From Micromonospora sp. LH3U1 (lineage in GTDB: Bacteria > Actinomycetota > Actinomycetes > Mycobacteriales > Micromonosporaceae): a DNA stretch of 64,000 nt. This document shows, piece after piece, positions 56,508 to 64,000 of this stretch. Both the position numbers and the translations under genes were made by a program. How positions within the stretch are numbered: the first letter of the stretch is position 1; each line of letters opens with the position of its first letter. The notes beneath the pieces are model-generated. The model saw only the letters and a list, made by a program, of their open reading frames with translations. It did not search any database and was not told the DNA's origin. The stretch lies in NCBI RefSeq assembly GCF_028475105.1, contig NZ_CP116936.1:4463501-4527500 (forward strand), read 5' to 3'.

Positions 56508-57365
56508 ATGGACGACCAACAGTGGTTCGCCGAGCAGTTGGCGCAGCACCGCCCGCGGTTGCGGGCCGTCGCCTACCGGCTGCTGGGGTCTATGACCGAG
56601 GTCGATGACGCGCTGCAGGAGGCGTGGCTGCGCACCACGCGCGCCGATCCGGCCGCGATCACCAACCCCGCAGCGTGGCTGACCACGCTGGTCGGCCGGG
56701 TGTGCATAGACATGCTGCGGGCCCGGCAGGCGCGCAGCGAGCAGTTGAGCGCGACCTGGGAGCCGCTGGTCAGCGAGTACGGTGATCCGGAGGAAGCCAG
56801 TCTGCACAACGACGCGGTCGGCATCGCGTTGCTCGTGGTGCTGGACAGCCTCGAGCCTGCCGAGCGACTCGCGGTGGTGCTGCACGACATGTTCGGCATG
56901 CCGTTCGAGCAGGTGGCTGCCGTCGTGGGACGCACACCGGCGGCGACCCGGCAGCTGGCCAGCCGCGCCCGGCGGCGACTGCGCGAGCATGCCCCGCAGC
57001 CCCGGACCGGCCTGCCCGCCCAGCGACGTATCGTCGACGCGTTTCTGGCCGCCGCCCGCGCCGGTGACTTCGACGCCCTGCTGACCCTGCTGGACCCCGA
57101 CGTGGTGTTCCGCTCCGACCACGGACGCCGCGGGCGGCTCGCACCCGCCGTGCTCACCGGCGCCCGTGCCGTGGCCGCCCGCGCCGCCGACGCCGGGCCA
57201 CGGTTCGCTCGCCTCTGCGCTCCCGCGTTGGTCAACGGGATCGCCGGCGTCGTCGCCCGCGACCGGAGCGGCACGCCCATCGCCGTCGTCGGCTTCACCG
57301 TCTGCGGCGATCGCATCGCCGCCATCGACATGATCCTCGACCCGGACAAGCTCCAACAGAGCTGA
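56508..57365 (+). CDS. ECF41-like sigma factor with NTF2-like extension
   Basis: A 285-residue ECF sigma factor. Region 2 is RLRAVAYRLLGSMTEVDDAL through AAWLTTLVGRVCIDMLRARQ. Region 4 is LEPAERLAVVLHDMFGMPFE followed by VAAVVGRTPAATRQLASRAR. The C-terminal 110 residues form a SnoaL/NTF2-like domain, the hallmark of ECF41 (SigJ-like) factors, in which this extension regulates activity. The conserved DGGGR motif of that domain appears degenerate here (SDHGRRGR). ATG 56508 lies 4 nt after the reductase stop, indicating cotranscription. Confidence 0.88.
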   Translation: MDDQQWFAEQLAQHRPRLRAVAYRLLGSMTEVDDALQEAWLRTTRADPAAITNPAAWLTTLVGRVCIDMLRARQARSEQLSATWEPLVSEYGDPEEASLHNDAVGIALLVVLDSLEPAERLAVVLHDMFGMPFEQVAAVVGRTPAATRQLASRARRRLREHAPQPRTGLPAQRRIVDAFLAAARAGDFDALLTLLDPDVVFRSDHGRRGRLAPAVLTGARAVAARAADAGPRFARLCAPALVNGIAGVVARDRSGTPIAVVGFTVCGDRIAAIDMILDPDKLQQS

Positions 57366-57491
57366 CCGCCGCCAGAGCGAGGCCACTTACGGCTGTCGTC
57401 GGCGCCGCATGAACATCTCGGCCGATGCAGACGGGGGGCCGACAACCGGCCCGCAGCCTCCTTGTTCGACCGGGTCCGGTCGTCGACCTCG

Positions 57492-57505
57492 TATCATCCC
57501 CGCCA
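57492..57505 (+). promoter_or_regulatory. -10 element suggesting a leaderless kinase mRNA
   Basis: TATCAT at 57492-57497 ends 7 nt before the ATG at 57505, so initiation would fall at or next to the start codon. No ribosome-binding site is present. This layout is typical of leaderless actinomycete mRNAs. Confidence 0.45.
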
Positions 57506-58359
57506 TGGCTTCTGGGCTCGGCAACCTCTCTGCGCGGCAGCGGGCGCTGGTGGACCAGTGGCTTCCGGGCGCCACCGTCGAGAAAGACCACAGTTGGGGC
57601 TTGGTGGCGACCACTGTTCTGGAGATGACCCGTGCGGGGTCACGATTCATCGTCAAAGCTGGCGGCGACGATGACCACCACGTCCAGCGGGAGCTCCACG
57701 CCCATCTCAACTGGTTACGCCCATGGACCGACAGGGGACGCGCACCGATTCTGGTACGTGCCAGCGGGGACGCGAAGCTCCTCATCACCCGGTATCTGCC
57801 CGGTGAACTGGTGCTCGGCAGCAGGCAGGCCGACGATCCCGCCATCTATCAGCAGGCAGGCGAGCTACTGGCCTTGCTCCACGCTCAGACTGCCGTCACG
57901 GACGACGACTACGAAAGGCGCGAGAACGAGAAGTCGCTGGCGTGGCTCCGCCAGCCACACCGGATCGCTGCGACGACCGTGGAACAACTACGAGCCGAAA
58001 TCGTCGCCTGGCCGACGCCGCCCGCGACCCTCGTACCCACCCACGGGGACTGGCAGCCCCGAAACTGGGTCGTCCACCACGACGTCGTCGGCATCATCGA
58101 CTTCGGCCGAGCGGCGATGCGGCCCGCAGCCACGGACTTCGTCCGGCTGGCCGCCCAGGACTTCCGCCGCAACGCGCGTCTTGAAGCTGCCTTTCTCGGC
58201 GGGTATGGGACCGATCCGCGCGAGGCGGGCGCATGGCACCGCAACCGAGTCCGCGAGGCGATCGGCACCGCAGCCTGGGCCTACCGCGTAGGCGACGAGC
58301 CGTTCGAAGCCCAAGGCCACCAGATGATCGCTGAAGCTCTCATGTCTTCCCGAGCCTGA
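57505..58359 (+). CDS. APH-fold phosphotransferase
   Basis: A 284-residue kinase of the aminoglycoside phosphotransferase/choline-kinase fold. The Brenner motif is PTHGDWQPRNWVV with catalytic Asp and Asn, and the metal-binding DFG-like motif is VGIIDFGRAAM. The start is taken as ATG 57505, where the kinase N-lobe begins (SGLGNLSARQRALVDQWL), although a longer frame exists. A TATCAT upstream suggests a leaderless mRNA. Substrate unknown: sugar, antibiotic or small amine. A second APH-like gene follows 170 nt later. Confidence 0.85.
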   Translation: MASGLGNLSARQRALVDQWLPGATVEKDHSWGLVATTVLEMTRAGSRFIVKAGGDDDHHVQRELHAHLNWLRPWTDRGRAPILVRASGDAKLLITRYLPGELVLGSRQADDPAIYQQAGELLALLHAQTAVTDDDYERRENEKSLAWLRQPHRIAATTVEQLRAEIVAWPTPPATLVPTHGDWQPRNWVVHHDVVGIIDFGRAAMRPAATDFVRLAAQDFRRNARLEAAFLGGYGTDPREAGAWHRNRVREAIGTAAWAYRVGDEPFEAQGHQMIAEALMSSRA

Positions 58360-58528
58360 CGGACCGAGAAGGCGAGGTAGTGAGCCGTTCCGACGCCCGC
58401 AGCTCGGCAGACATGACCGCCGCATGCCTGACACCGTGCACCTCTACCGCTGTAAAGGTGCGCGGAAAGTCGATTGCACGGCGCTCGCTTCGCCCGGCAG
58501 CATGGCCGGTCGGCCGGACGAGGCGACC

Positions 58529-59506
58529 ATGACGCGGACGTTCCTGCAGTCGGATGAGTTACACGACTTGGTGGCAGAGCAGTTCGGCTCCCACAGCCGG
58601 CTTACTGGTCTGGACCGGCTGACCGGCGGCACCAAGAAGGGCGTCTACCGGCTCGGCCTTGACGACCAGACAACCGTCATCTTGTATGTCTGGTCGGCGG
58701 GTGAGAATTACTGGCCCCCGTCGCCAGCGGCCCCGGACGACCCGTTCACCGACGCGTCGGGCGCGGAACTGTTCGCCGCCAACCACGCGGCACTCTCCGC
58801 TGCCGGAGTACGGGTACCGCGTCTGATCATGCTCGCTCGCGACCGCCGCTACCTGGACGCCGACATCGCGTTGTTGGAAGACGTCGGCGGGCTTCGGCTC
58901 GAGGCGCTGATGGAACGTGACCCCGCTGCGGCCGCCTCGCCGCTATCTGCGCTTGGTGACGCCCTGCGCCGCATGCACACCACCTTTGGCCCGCACTATG
59001 GAAAGGTCGCGGCTGTCACTCGGGGGGAGGCGTCCCAGACCCGTCGCACCGAGGACATTATCGTCGACCGGGCGCTCGGCCACCTCGACGCAGCAGGGGC
59101 CCGTGACCCCCGGCTGGCTGACGCGCATCACCGGATCGCCGCTCATGTGCATCGTCTCCGTGGCAGGGTGGCACCACGACAGACGTACGCACTGGTGCAT
59201 GGTGAACTCGGACCGGATCACGTACTCGTCACCCCGACCAACGAACCGGTAATGATCGACTTCGAGGGTTTGGCCTACTTCGACGTCGAATGGGAGCACG
59301 CCTGGCTGCAGATGCGCTTCGGCGAGGCGTATCTGGCGCTGCATCCTGTCGATCTCGACCCGGACAGGCTGGAGCTCTACCGGTACGCGCAGGTGCTGTC
59401 GCTGATTGAGGGTCCGCTGCGCATCGCGGACACCGACTTCCCGGATCGGCAATGGATGCTCGACCTGGCCGAGTGGAACATCACCAAGGCACTCGCGGCA
59501 ATCTGA
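58529..59506 (+). CDS. APH-fold phosphotransferase with HGE catalytic variant
   Basis: A 325-residue kinase of the APH/choline-kinase fold, of a branch found in Streptomyces-type genomes. The catalytic motif reads LVHGELGPDHVLV, with Glu instead of the usual Asp and His instead of Asn, followed by PVMIDFEGLAYFDVEWEH. This substituted form is typical of the branch, not a decay sign. The start ATG 58529 has GACGAGGCGACC upstream; an ATG nine codons earlier is possible. Function unknown; tandem with another APH-like gene. Confidence 0.8.
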   Translation: MTRTFLQSDELHDLVAEQFGSHSRLTGLDRLTGGTKKGVYRLGLDDQTTVILYVWSAGENYWPPSPAAPDDPFTDASGAELFAANHAALSAAGVRVPRLIMLARDRRYLDADIALLEDVGGLRLEALMERDPAAAASPLSALGDALRRMHTTFGPHYGKVAAVTRGEASQTRRTEDIIVDRALGHLDAAGARDPRLADAHHRIAAHVHRLRGRVAPRQTYALVHGELGPDHVLVTPTNEPVMIDFEGLAYFDVEWEHAWLQMRFGEAYLALHPVDLDPDRLELYRYAQVLSLIEGPLRIADTDFPDRQWMLDLAEWNITKALAAI

Positions 59507-59644
59507 TGCCACCTATCGGTGCAGCAGACCCCAGGTCTGCACCTCGATCGTGACCGGGAGCACGTTGCGCGACCTGCGGTGCTCGAGCGGCCCGGATGTC
59601 TGGTTTCTGGGCAGCGCTGCCGACCGACGAACTCGACGTTCCTC

Positions 59645-59676
59645 GGCGGGGCGCTGGGCATCGCCAGCGCCCCGCC
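59645..59676. terminator. Bidirectional terminator between kinase and secreted hydrolase
   Basis: GGCGGGGCGCTGG (59645-59657) pairs perfectly with 59664-59676 across a 6-nt loop. It lies in the middle of a 286-nt gap (59507-59792) between two convergent genes, and no open frame in that gap looks real. It should terminate both transcripts. A weaker hairpin occurs near 59519-59545. Confidence 0.65.
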
Positions 59677-59792
59677 TCGTCGGCGGAGCTGCGCCGGTTC
59701 GGCTTCGTGGCAGGTCTGCTACGTGGGCACGCGCGCCACGCTTGAGGACTCCTGAGCAACGGCGGGTCTCTCCGGCACGACCAATTGCCTCG

Positions 59793-61826
59793 TCACGGGC
59801 AGGGCGTTCGCGCGCAGACGTCGATGACCTTGCCGGTGAGCAGGAAGACCGCCTTCTGTTTCTGGGCCCCGGCCTGGGCGCGCGGGAACTCGTGCGAATC
59901 GTCGCCGTACTCCGGTCCGGCCGGGGCGAGGTTGGTCAGTGGTGGCGCGTAAGCCGCGCCGCTGTTCCAGATCACGATCGCCGAGCCGGTGTACGGGTAC
60001 CTGCGGATCGGCGCGATGCCCCAGTACGGACGCACGTCCAGTGACCAGCCGTCGGCGAGCGCGGGGGTGTGCAGGCGGGCACCGATGGTGCGCGCCTGCA
60101 CCTCCGCCGCGGCGGGCGAGACCTGCTGGTCGCCGAAGGCCACGTGCATCAGCACCTGGTGCGCCGGGGTGCCGGGCAATGGCCGGTCGGTCATGTGCTG
60201 GGCGTACCCGTTGGCCTCGGACCGGTCCCACAACATCTGCAGCAGCGCGAGGACCAACTGTTGGTCGACCTTGTCCGGGTAGTAGCCGTCCAGGACCGTC
60301 TGGAACGGGGCGAAGTCCACGCTGCGTTGCAGCAGCGTGGAGTAGTTCATCGCCGGCACGCCGAGCACCGAACGTGTCCAGTCCTGGGCGATGGCGGTGA
60401 GTGCGCCACCGTTGATGCCACCCTGGCTGTTGCCGTCGTAGTGCAGCCCGCCAACCCGGTTGATCAGCGGCCGTGCGGTGGCGTCCCGGAACGCCGGGTG
60501 CGCGGCGAACCCGCCCGGGTGAATCATCGCGCGGCCCAGAAAGAGGAAGTTCAGGAAGCTCTGCTGCAACCGGTCCACCACCGCGGGAAAGGCACTGAGA
60601 TCGGTGAAGGCGCCAGCCACATAGGGGACATCGCCGGCGGACATGCCGATCCAACTGGTCGCGCAGAAGGTGAAGTTGTGCGTGTTCGACATCGTCTTGA
60701 CGTTGCCAGCGTTGATCTCGGTCGACTTGCCGAGCAGGCCGTGGCCGTAGAGCGAGAGATGAGCCGGCTTCGCCGCGGAGGCACTGCGCGGAATGTTGCA
60801 GACGAAGTCCGCCGCCACCGTCGCGCCGGACGGCGTGGGCAGGGCGTTCGGCGTTTGCGGCGTCCCGGCGCCGCCGGCCGGACCGTAGTGCAGCCGGGAG
60901 CCGGGCCCGCCGTCGCCGGTCAAATAGGACGGTACGCCGATGGTGCCGGTCACCTGCCGAGCGATCAGCGGCTCCTGCTCCGGTGGGTAGTCGGTGACCT
61001 GGGTGACGGTGAACGACGGTGCGGCCCGGCCGAGTGCGCCGAACGCGCCGTCGCGGACCGCCAGCATCCGCCCGGTCAGGCCGTGCCGGCTTGCCACGGT
61101 GAAGTCCCAGGCCAGGTAGAGGCTGTGCCGCTTGACGCCGGTCCGGGTCAGGTCGGCGAGGATCCGCCTCATCTGCGGCACACGACTGTCCCGATGGCCG
61201 AGGCCGGCACCGGTCGCGTACGCCGTGAACGCCTTCGGCGCCGGGATCAACGCCCCGCTGCCGTCGCGCAGGCCGCGCAGGCCGACGACGTAGCGGGTGC
61301 CCTCGGTCAGTGCCACCGCCGGCCGGATGATCAACACCTGCCGGTCGGGCTGGCCGGCGGCGTGCGCGTCCAACTCGGCCCAGTACGGCGTGCGCTCACC
61401 GGTCCGGGCGTTGAGCAGCACGATCGGCGCGTCCGGCGCCAGCGAGCGGCCGATGTCGCTGACCGGCGCGATCCCGGTCGCCGCGGCGTCGAGGCCGGGC
61501 ACGCGCACCAGGATCGGCGAGCCGGGGCTGAACCCGTCCTGCCGGTTCCATTCCGTCGGGTCGATCGGGGCCCCCTGCACGTTGGCGGGCATCGCGGCGG
61601 CCGCGAGCCGCACCCGCTTGCCGGTGGGGCTGGTCCGATCCGGCACGGTGAAGTAGTCGTTCGGGAACGGCAGCAGGCAGGCCGCCGGGTCGATCGGGTC
61701 ACAGGCCCGGTGCCCGGCCGGTCCGGGAGCCGCAGGCGGTGCCGCAGCGGCGGCCGTGCTCAGCAGGACGGTGCCCGCGGTCACCAGCACGGACAGGGCG
61801 AGACGGAGCCCTCTGGATGTGGTCAC
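59793..61826 (-). CDS. Large secreted alpha/beta hydrolase
   Basis: A 677-residue exported protein. Signal peptide: residues 1-29 (TTSRGLRLALSVLVTAGTVL, ending AAA|AP). The mature part has a long N-terminal region with ACDPIDPAACLLPFPNDYFT and a hydrolase domain with YGHGLLGK (oxyanion) and a GxSxG elbow in HYDGNSQGGINGG. His and Asp candidates are in VAFGDQQVSPAAAE. GTG 61826 is preferred over the ATG two codons earlier because AAGGAG sits directly against that ATG but 6 nt from the GTG. It faces a PaaX-like regulator, which may control it. Substrate unknown (lipid or polyester ester suspected). Confidence 0.82.
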   Translation of the reverse strand: MTTSRGLRLALSVLVTAGTVLLSTAAAAAPPAAPGPAGHRACDPIDPAACLLPFPNDYFTVPDRTSPTGKRVRLAAAAMPANVQGAPIDPTEWNRQDGFSPGSPILVRVPGLDAAATGIAPVSDIGRSLAPDAPIVLLNARTGERTPYWAELDAHAAGQPDRQVLIIRPAVALTEGTRYVVGLRGLRDGSGALIPAPKAFTAYATGAGLGHRDSRVPQMRRILADLTRTGVKRHSLYLAWDFTVASRHGLTGRMLAVRDGAFGALGRAAPSFTVTQVTDYPPEQEPLIARQVTGTIGVPSYLTGDGGPGSRLHYGPAGGAGTPQTPNALPTPSGATVAADFVCNIPRSASAAKPAHLSLYGHGLLGKSTEINAGNVKTMSNTHNFTFCATSWIGMSAGDVPYVAGAFTDLSAFPAVVDRLQQSFLNFLFLGRAMIHPGGFAAHPAFRDATARPLINRVGGLHYDGNSQGGINGGALTAIAQDWTRSVLGVPAMNYSTLLQRSVDFAPFQTVLDGYYPDKVDQQLVLALLQMLWDRSEANGYAQHMTDRPLPGTPAHQVLMHVAFGDQQVSPAAAEVQARTIGARLHTPALADGWSLDVRPYWGIAPIRRYPYTGSAIVIWNSGAAYAPPLTNLAPAGPEYGDDSHEFPRAQAGAQKQKAVFLLTGKVIDVCARTPCP

Positions 61827-61985
61827 GCGCATCTCCTTCGACGCTGGACGGCGATCGAATGCAGGGGCCGACGGTGGTGGGTGGTGATGGTGCTGTTCTT
61901 CCTACGCTCGTGAAGGAAACTCAGCAAGCGCCGCTGCCGCCCACGAACGCCGCCCTCAAGTCGTCCGCCGGCGCGTCAGACACAC

Positions 61986-62013
61986 TTCACCTGAGGCAAT
62001 CTGATGAGGTGAA
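61986..62013 (+). promoter_or_regulatory. Inverted repeat overlapping the PaaX-like start codon
   Basis: TTCACCT (61986-61992) and AGGTGAA (62007-62013) are a perfect 7-bp inverted repeat with a 14-nt spacer, 21 bp between centres. The right arm includes the presumed GTG start codon. A regulator bound here would block its own gene and could act on the divergent hydrolase gene 160 bp away. Confidence 0.5.
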
Positions 62014-62980
62014 TGTCCACGAGCCCGCCGACGACGTCCGAGTTCCCCGGGCCCAGACCGGGTCCAGCCCGCAACACCTGTTGGCGACCGTGCTCGGCGA
62101 GTATCTCGACTCCTCGGATGCCGATCTGCCGTCGACGGCGGTCATCGCGATTCTGGGAGAGTTCGGAGTCAGCGAGTCCAGTGCCCGTGCCGCGCTGTCC
62201 CGGCTGATCAAGCGTGGTCTCATCGCGACGCGGGGGAATGGACGACCGCCGGTCTACCACCTCACGCCTCAGGCGATCGCGAAGCATCGCTCCCGGATGC
62301 AGCACTTCCTGAACTTCGGCGCCGACCCGCCGCGCTGGACCGGTGAATGGGTCATGGCGTCCTTCTCGATTCCGAGCTCGGGCCAGGCGTCCCGCCACGC
62401 GGTACGCAAAACGTTGAGCGCACTGAGCTTCGTGGGCCTGTACGACAGCGTGTGGATCCGGCCGGGCTCCGACGCCGCGCCGGTGCAGGAGGCGCTGAGT
62501 GAGCTGCTGCACCACGTCGGGGGTGCTCGGTGGTCGGTCATGCACGTCCGGTTCGACGAGGAGTCAGGACCCCACGGCCCGGCCTCCGCGTACGACCTGA
62601 CCACTCTCGCTTCTGCGTACTCGAATTTCATTGAGCAGTATGCCGAGCTGCGGGTGGCCGCCCGCAACGGGAAGGTGGACCCGGCCGGGGCGCTGGTGGC
62701 CCGGACCTCCGCCATGGACTCCTGGCGCAAGTTCGCGGACATCGACCCGGATCTGCCCCAGCACCTGCTGCCGCAGCCCTGGCCTCGTCAGCAGGCCAGA
62801 GCGACCTTCCTGGACATCCACTCCGCGCTCGGCCCGCTCGCACAGGCGCGTCTCGTCCAGGTGGCAACACCGCACTGGCCGGGCGCCGCCTCGTGGATCA
62901 CACACTTCCAGGCTTCGAGCGATGCCTCGCGACCCGAGCCGACCGGCGGCAGGCACGGCAGCCCGCCCCTCGCAGGCTGA
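62009..62980 (+). CDS. PaaX-like transcriptional regulator
   Basis: A 323-residue protein of the PaaX family. The winged helix is at about residues 18-75 (STAVIAILGEFGVSESSARA, LSRLIKRGLIATRGNGRPPV). The middle domain has WVMASFSIPSSGQASRHAVR and the C-terminal domain WPRQQARATFLDIHSALGPL. PaaX represses phenylacetate or related catabolic genes and responds to an aryl-CoA; here no paa genes are adjacent. The start is uncertain: GTG 62009 fits the domain but has no ribosome-binding site and lies in an inverted repeat. Confidence 0.8.
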   Translation: MNVHEPADDVRVPRAQTGSSPQHLLATVLGEYLDSSDADLPSTAVIAILGEFGVSESSARAALSRLIKRGLIATRGNGRPPVYHLTPQAIAKHRSRMQHFLNFGADPPRWTGEWVMASFSIPSSGQASRHAVRKTLSALSFVGLYDSVWIRPGSDAAPVQEALSELLHHVGGARWSVMHVRFDEESGPHGPASAYDLTTLASAYSNFIEQYAELRVAARNGKVDPAGALVARTSAMDSWRKFADIDPDLPQHLLPQPWPRQQARATFLDIHSALGPLAQARLVQVATPHWPGAASWITHFQASSDASRPEPTGGRHGSPPLAG

Positions 62981-63013
62981 CGCCGGTCGCGGGCCGGCGG
63001 GCCGGACGACACA

Positions 63014-63048
63014 TTGACACTTTTCGTTACCGCAGTGATAGTAACTGC
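63014..63048 (+). promoter_or_regulatory. Promoter with operator for the right-edge hydrolase
   Basis: TTGACA (63014-63019) and GATAGT (63037-63042) are 17 nt apart, a strong promoter. Two overlapping inverted repeats cover the -10: GCAGT/ACTGC (63032-63036, 63044-63048) and GTTAC/GTAAC (63026-63030, 63041-63045). A repressor bound here would block initiation. Predicted leader length is about 165 nt. Confidence 0.6.
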
Positions 63049-63214
63049 AACCAGCTCCCGCCGGATCGCCTGTGGGGACGACCGCGGCCGGGCGGTCGAC
63101 GGGCCCACATCGACCTGGCCCGTGGCCGGCGCCGACCACCTGGTCGGGGCGCGGATGGGCAACCGCGACCGCCACCGCAGGGAGCGTCGTCGCGACATCC
63201 GCTGGAGGGTTTGA

Positions 63215-64000
63215 ATGAGAACGAGATCGAAGATCTACGTGGGATTGGCGACCGCAATGGTCCCGCTCGCCTCGGTGATCATGGCGCTCGGCGCGGCACC
63301 GGCCAATGCCGCGGTCGGTGGTTCCGGTCCTTATCCCGCCGACTACGAAACCTCGGCCACCCTGGCCAATCACACCATCTTTCGGCCCCAGACACTCCCG
63401 ACCGAACGCCTTCCGATCGTCGTGTGGGGCAACGGCGGCTGCTCGGCCAACGGCCTCTCCCAGGGCAACTTCCTCCGGGAAATCGCCTCCCACGGCTTCC
63501 TCGCCATCGCCAACGGAGCGCCGAACGGATCCGGCTCCACCACCTCCCAGATGCTCACCCAGTCCATCGACTGGGCGGTCGCCGAGAACTCCCGGCAGGG
63601 CAGCAAGTACTACGGCAAGCTCGACACGACCAAGGTCGCCGTCGCGGGCTTCTCCTGCGGAGGCCTGGAGGCCTACGCCGTCTCCAACGACCCGCGCGTC
63701 ACCACGACCGGCATCTTCAGCAGCGGCCTGTTGAACGATGCCGACGATTACCAGCTCAGGAGACTGACCAAGCCGATCGCCTACTTCATCGGCGGGTCCG
63801 GCGACATCGCCTACCCGAACGCCATGGATGACTGGGGCAAGCTACCGGCCGGGCTGCCCGCCTTCATGGGCAACCTGAACGTCGGGCATGGCGGCACCTA
63901 CGACCAGACCAACGGCGGTGAATTCGGCCGCGTAGCGGTGCTCTACCTCAAATGGCGACTGAAGGGCGACACCACCGCCGGTGGCAACTTCGTCGGCGCC
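63215..64000 (+). CDS. Secreted alpha/beta hydrolase (3' end outside window)
   Basis: The first 262 residues of an exported hydrolase. A signal peptide (TRSKIYVGLATAMVPLASVI, ending PANA|AV) is followed by a hydrolase domain with an oxyanion strand LPIVVWGNGGCSANG, the nucleophile Ser147 in GFSCGGLEAY, a likely Asp in SGDIAYPNAMDDW and His in VGHGGTYD. It resembles actinomycete cutinase/polyester-hydrolase-like enzymes. ATG 63215 follows CTGGAGGGTTTGA. The gene has its own operator-bearing promoter. It continues beyond the right edge, possibly into a binding domain (GDTTAGGNFVGA looks like a linker). Confidence 0.82.
   Translation, partial: MRTRSKIYVGLATAMVPLASVIMALGAAPANAAVGGSGPYPADYETSATLANHTIFRPQTLPTERLPIVVWGNGGCSANGLSQGNFLREIASHGFLAIANGAPNGSGSTTSQMLTQSIDWAVAENSRQGSKYYGKLDTTKVAVAGFSCGGLEAYAVSNDPRVTTTGIFSSGLLNDADDYQLRRLTKPIAYFIGGSGDIAYPNAMDDWGKLPAGLPAFMGNLNVGHGGTYDQTNGGEFGRVAVLYLKWRLKGDTTAGGNFVGA

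Noticed and set aside
60069..61913. 614-codon plus-strand frame antisense to the secreted hydrolase
   Set aside because: Gly/Arg/Val-rich shadow of the hydrolase gene; no start signal or recognisable fold.
1..64000. Search for tRNA, rRNA, CRISPR, transposases, integrases, att sites and PKS/NRPS modules
   Set aside because: No tRNA-like arms, IS ends, integrase or megasynthase motifs were recognised by reading; a tRNAscan or HMM run could still find something short.

Overview
The window is high-GC DNA with strongly G/C-ending codons and many GTG or TTG starts. Its regulators are typical of actinomycetes: GAF-ANTAR proteins, STAS/anti-sigma/PP2C partner-switching proteins, SnoaL-tailed ECF sigma factors, a CGNR zinc-finger protein and HxlR, IclR and PaaX types. 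The best guess is a Micromonosporaceae chromosome, probably Micromonospora. That is inference from gene style; no rRNA is present. I see no tRNA, CRISPR array, transposase, prophage or PKS/NRPS genes. About 70 genes are densely packed. The oxalate decarboxylase at the left edge and the secreted hydrolase at the right edge run off the window.

Region by region. 1-4.3 kb: oxalate decarboxylase with a small membrane protein, a LuxR regulator, and a divergent aldo/keto reductase-TetR pair sharing a promoter with a 19-bp direct repeat. 4.3-9.9 kb: a sulfonate-type uptake and oxidation operon (permease, lipoprotein, ATPase, TauD-like dioxygenase), then a VOC protein and a D-cysteine desulfhydrase-like PLP enzyme. 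9.9-13.8 kb: a STAS, ferritin-like and hemerythrin cassette and a GAF-ANTAR protein; upstream of each is a sequence resembling a general-stress (SigB/SigF) promoter. 13.8-20.7 kb: an island of secreted wall-active proteins. A Tat-exported DUF4185-like protein diverges from three peptidoglycan hydrolases (lysozyme-like; lysozyme-like plus amidase; M23 peptidase) that share one calcium-type FG-GAP repeat tail, followed by a Tat-exported esterase.

20.7-23 kb: a membrane protein, an AlkD-like repair protein and a MarR regulator. 23.1-28.7 kb: an apparent Weimberg-type pentonate pathway (IlvD/Edd dehydratase, FAH-family dehydratase, ketoglutarate-semialdehyde dehydrogenase) with a divergent IclR regulator. 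28.7-44 kb: mixed accessory genes, including a three-gene PPOX, DUF1348 and MBL operon, a sigma-factor, cupin and membrane-protein operon, a second AlkD, VanZ, DinB, an HxlR/reductase pair, a truncated MFS gene, chorismate mutase and a small MerR. 43.5-45.1 kb: a divergent TetR/epimerase pair with a highly symmetric operator.

45.2-50.6 kb: a signalling block with an anti-sigma kinase, two STAS proteins, a PP2C phosphatase and two GAF-ANTAR proteins. 51.7-55.7 kb: a four-gene operon whose stop and start codons overlap at all three junctions (PaaK/CoF-synthetase-like adenylating enzyme, small unknown, GNAT-like protein, nitroreductase-like protein). This is the strongest candidate for an undescribed small-molecule or modification pathway. 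55.8-64 kb: an NAD(P)-binding reductase with an ECF41-like sigma factor, two APH-fold kinases, a large secreted hydrolase facing a PaaX-like regulator, and a second secreted hydrolase at the right edge.
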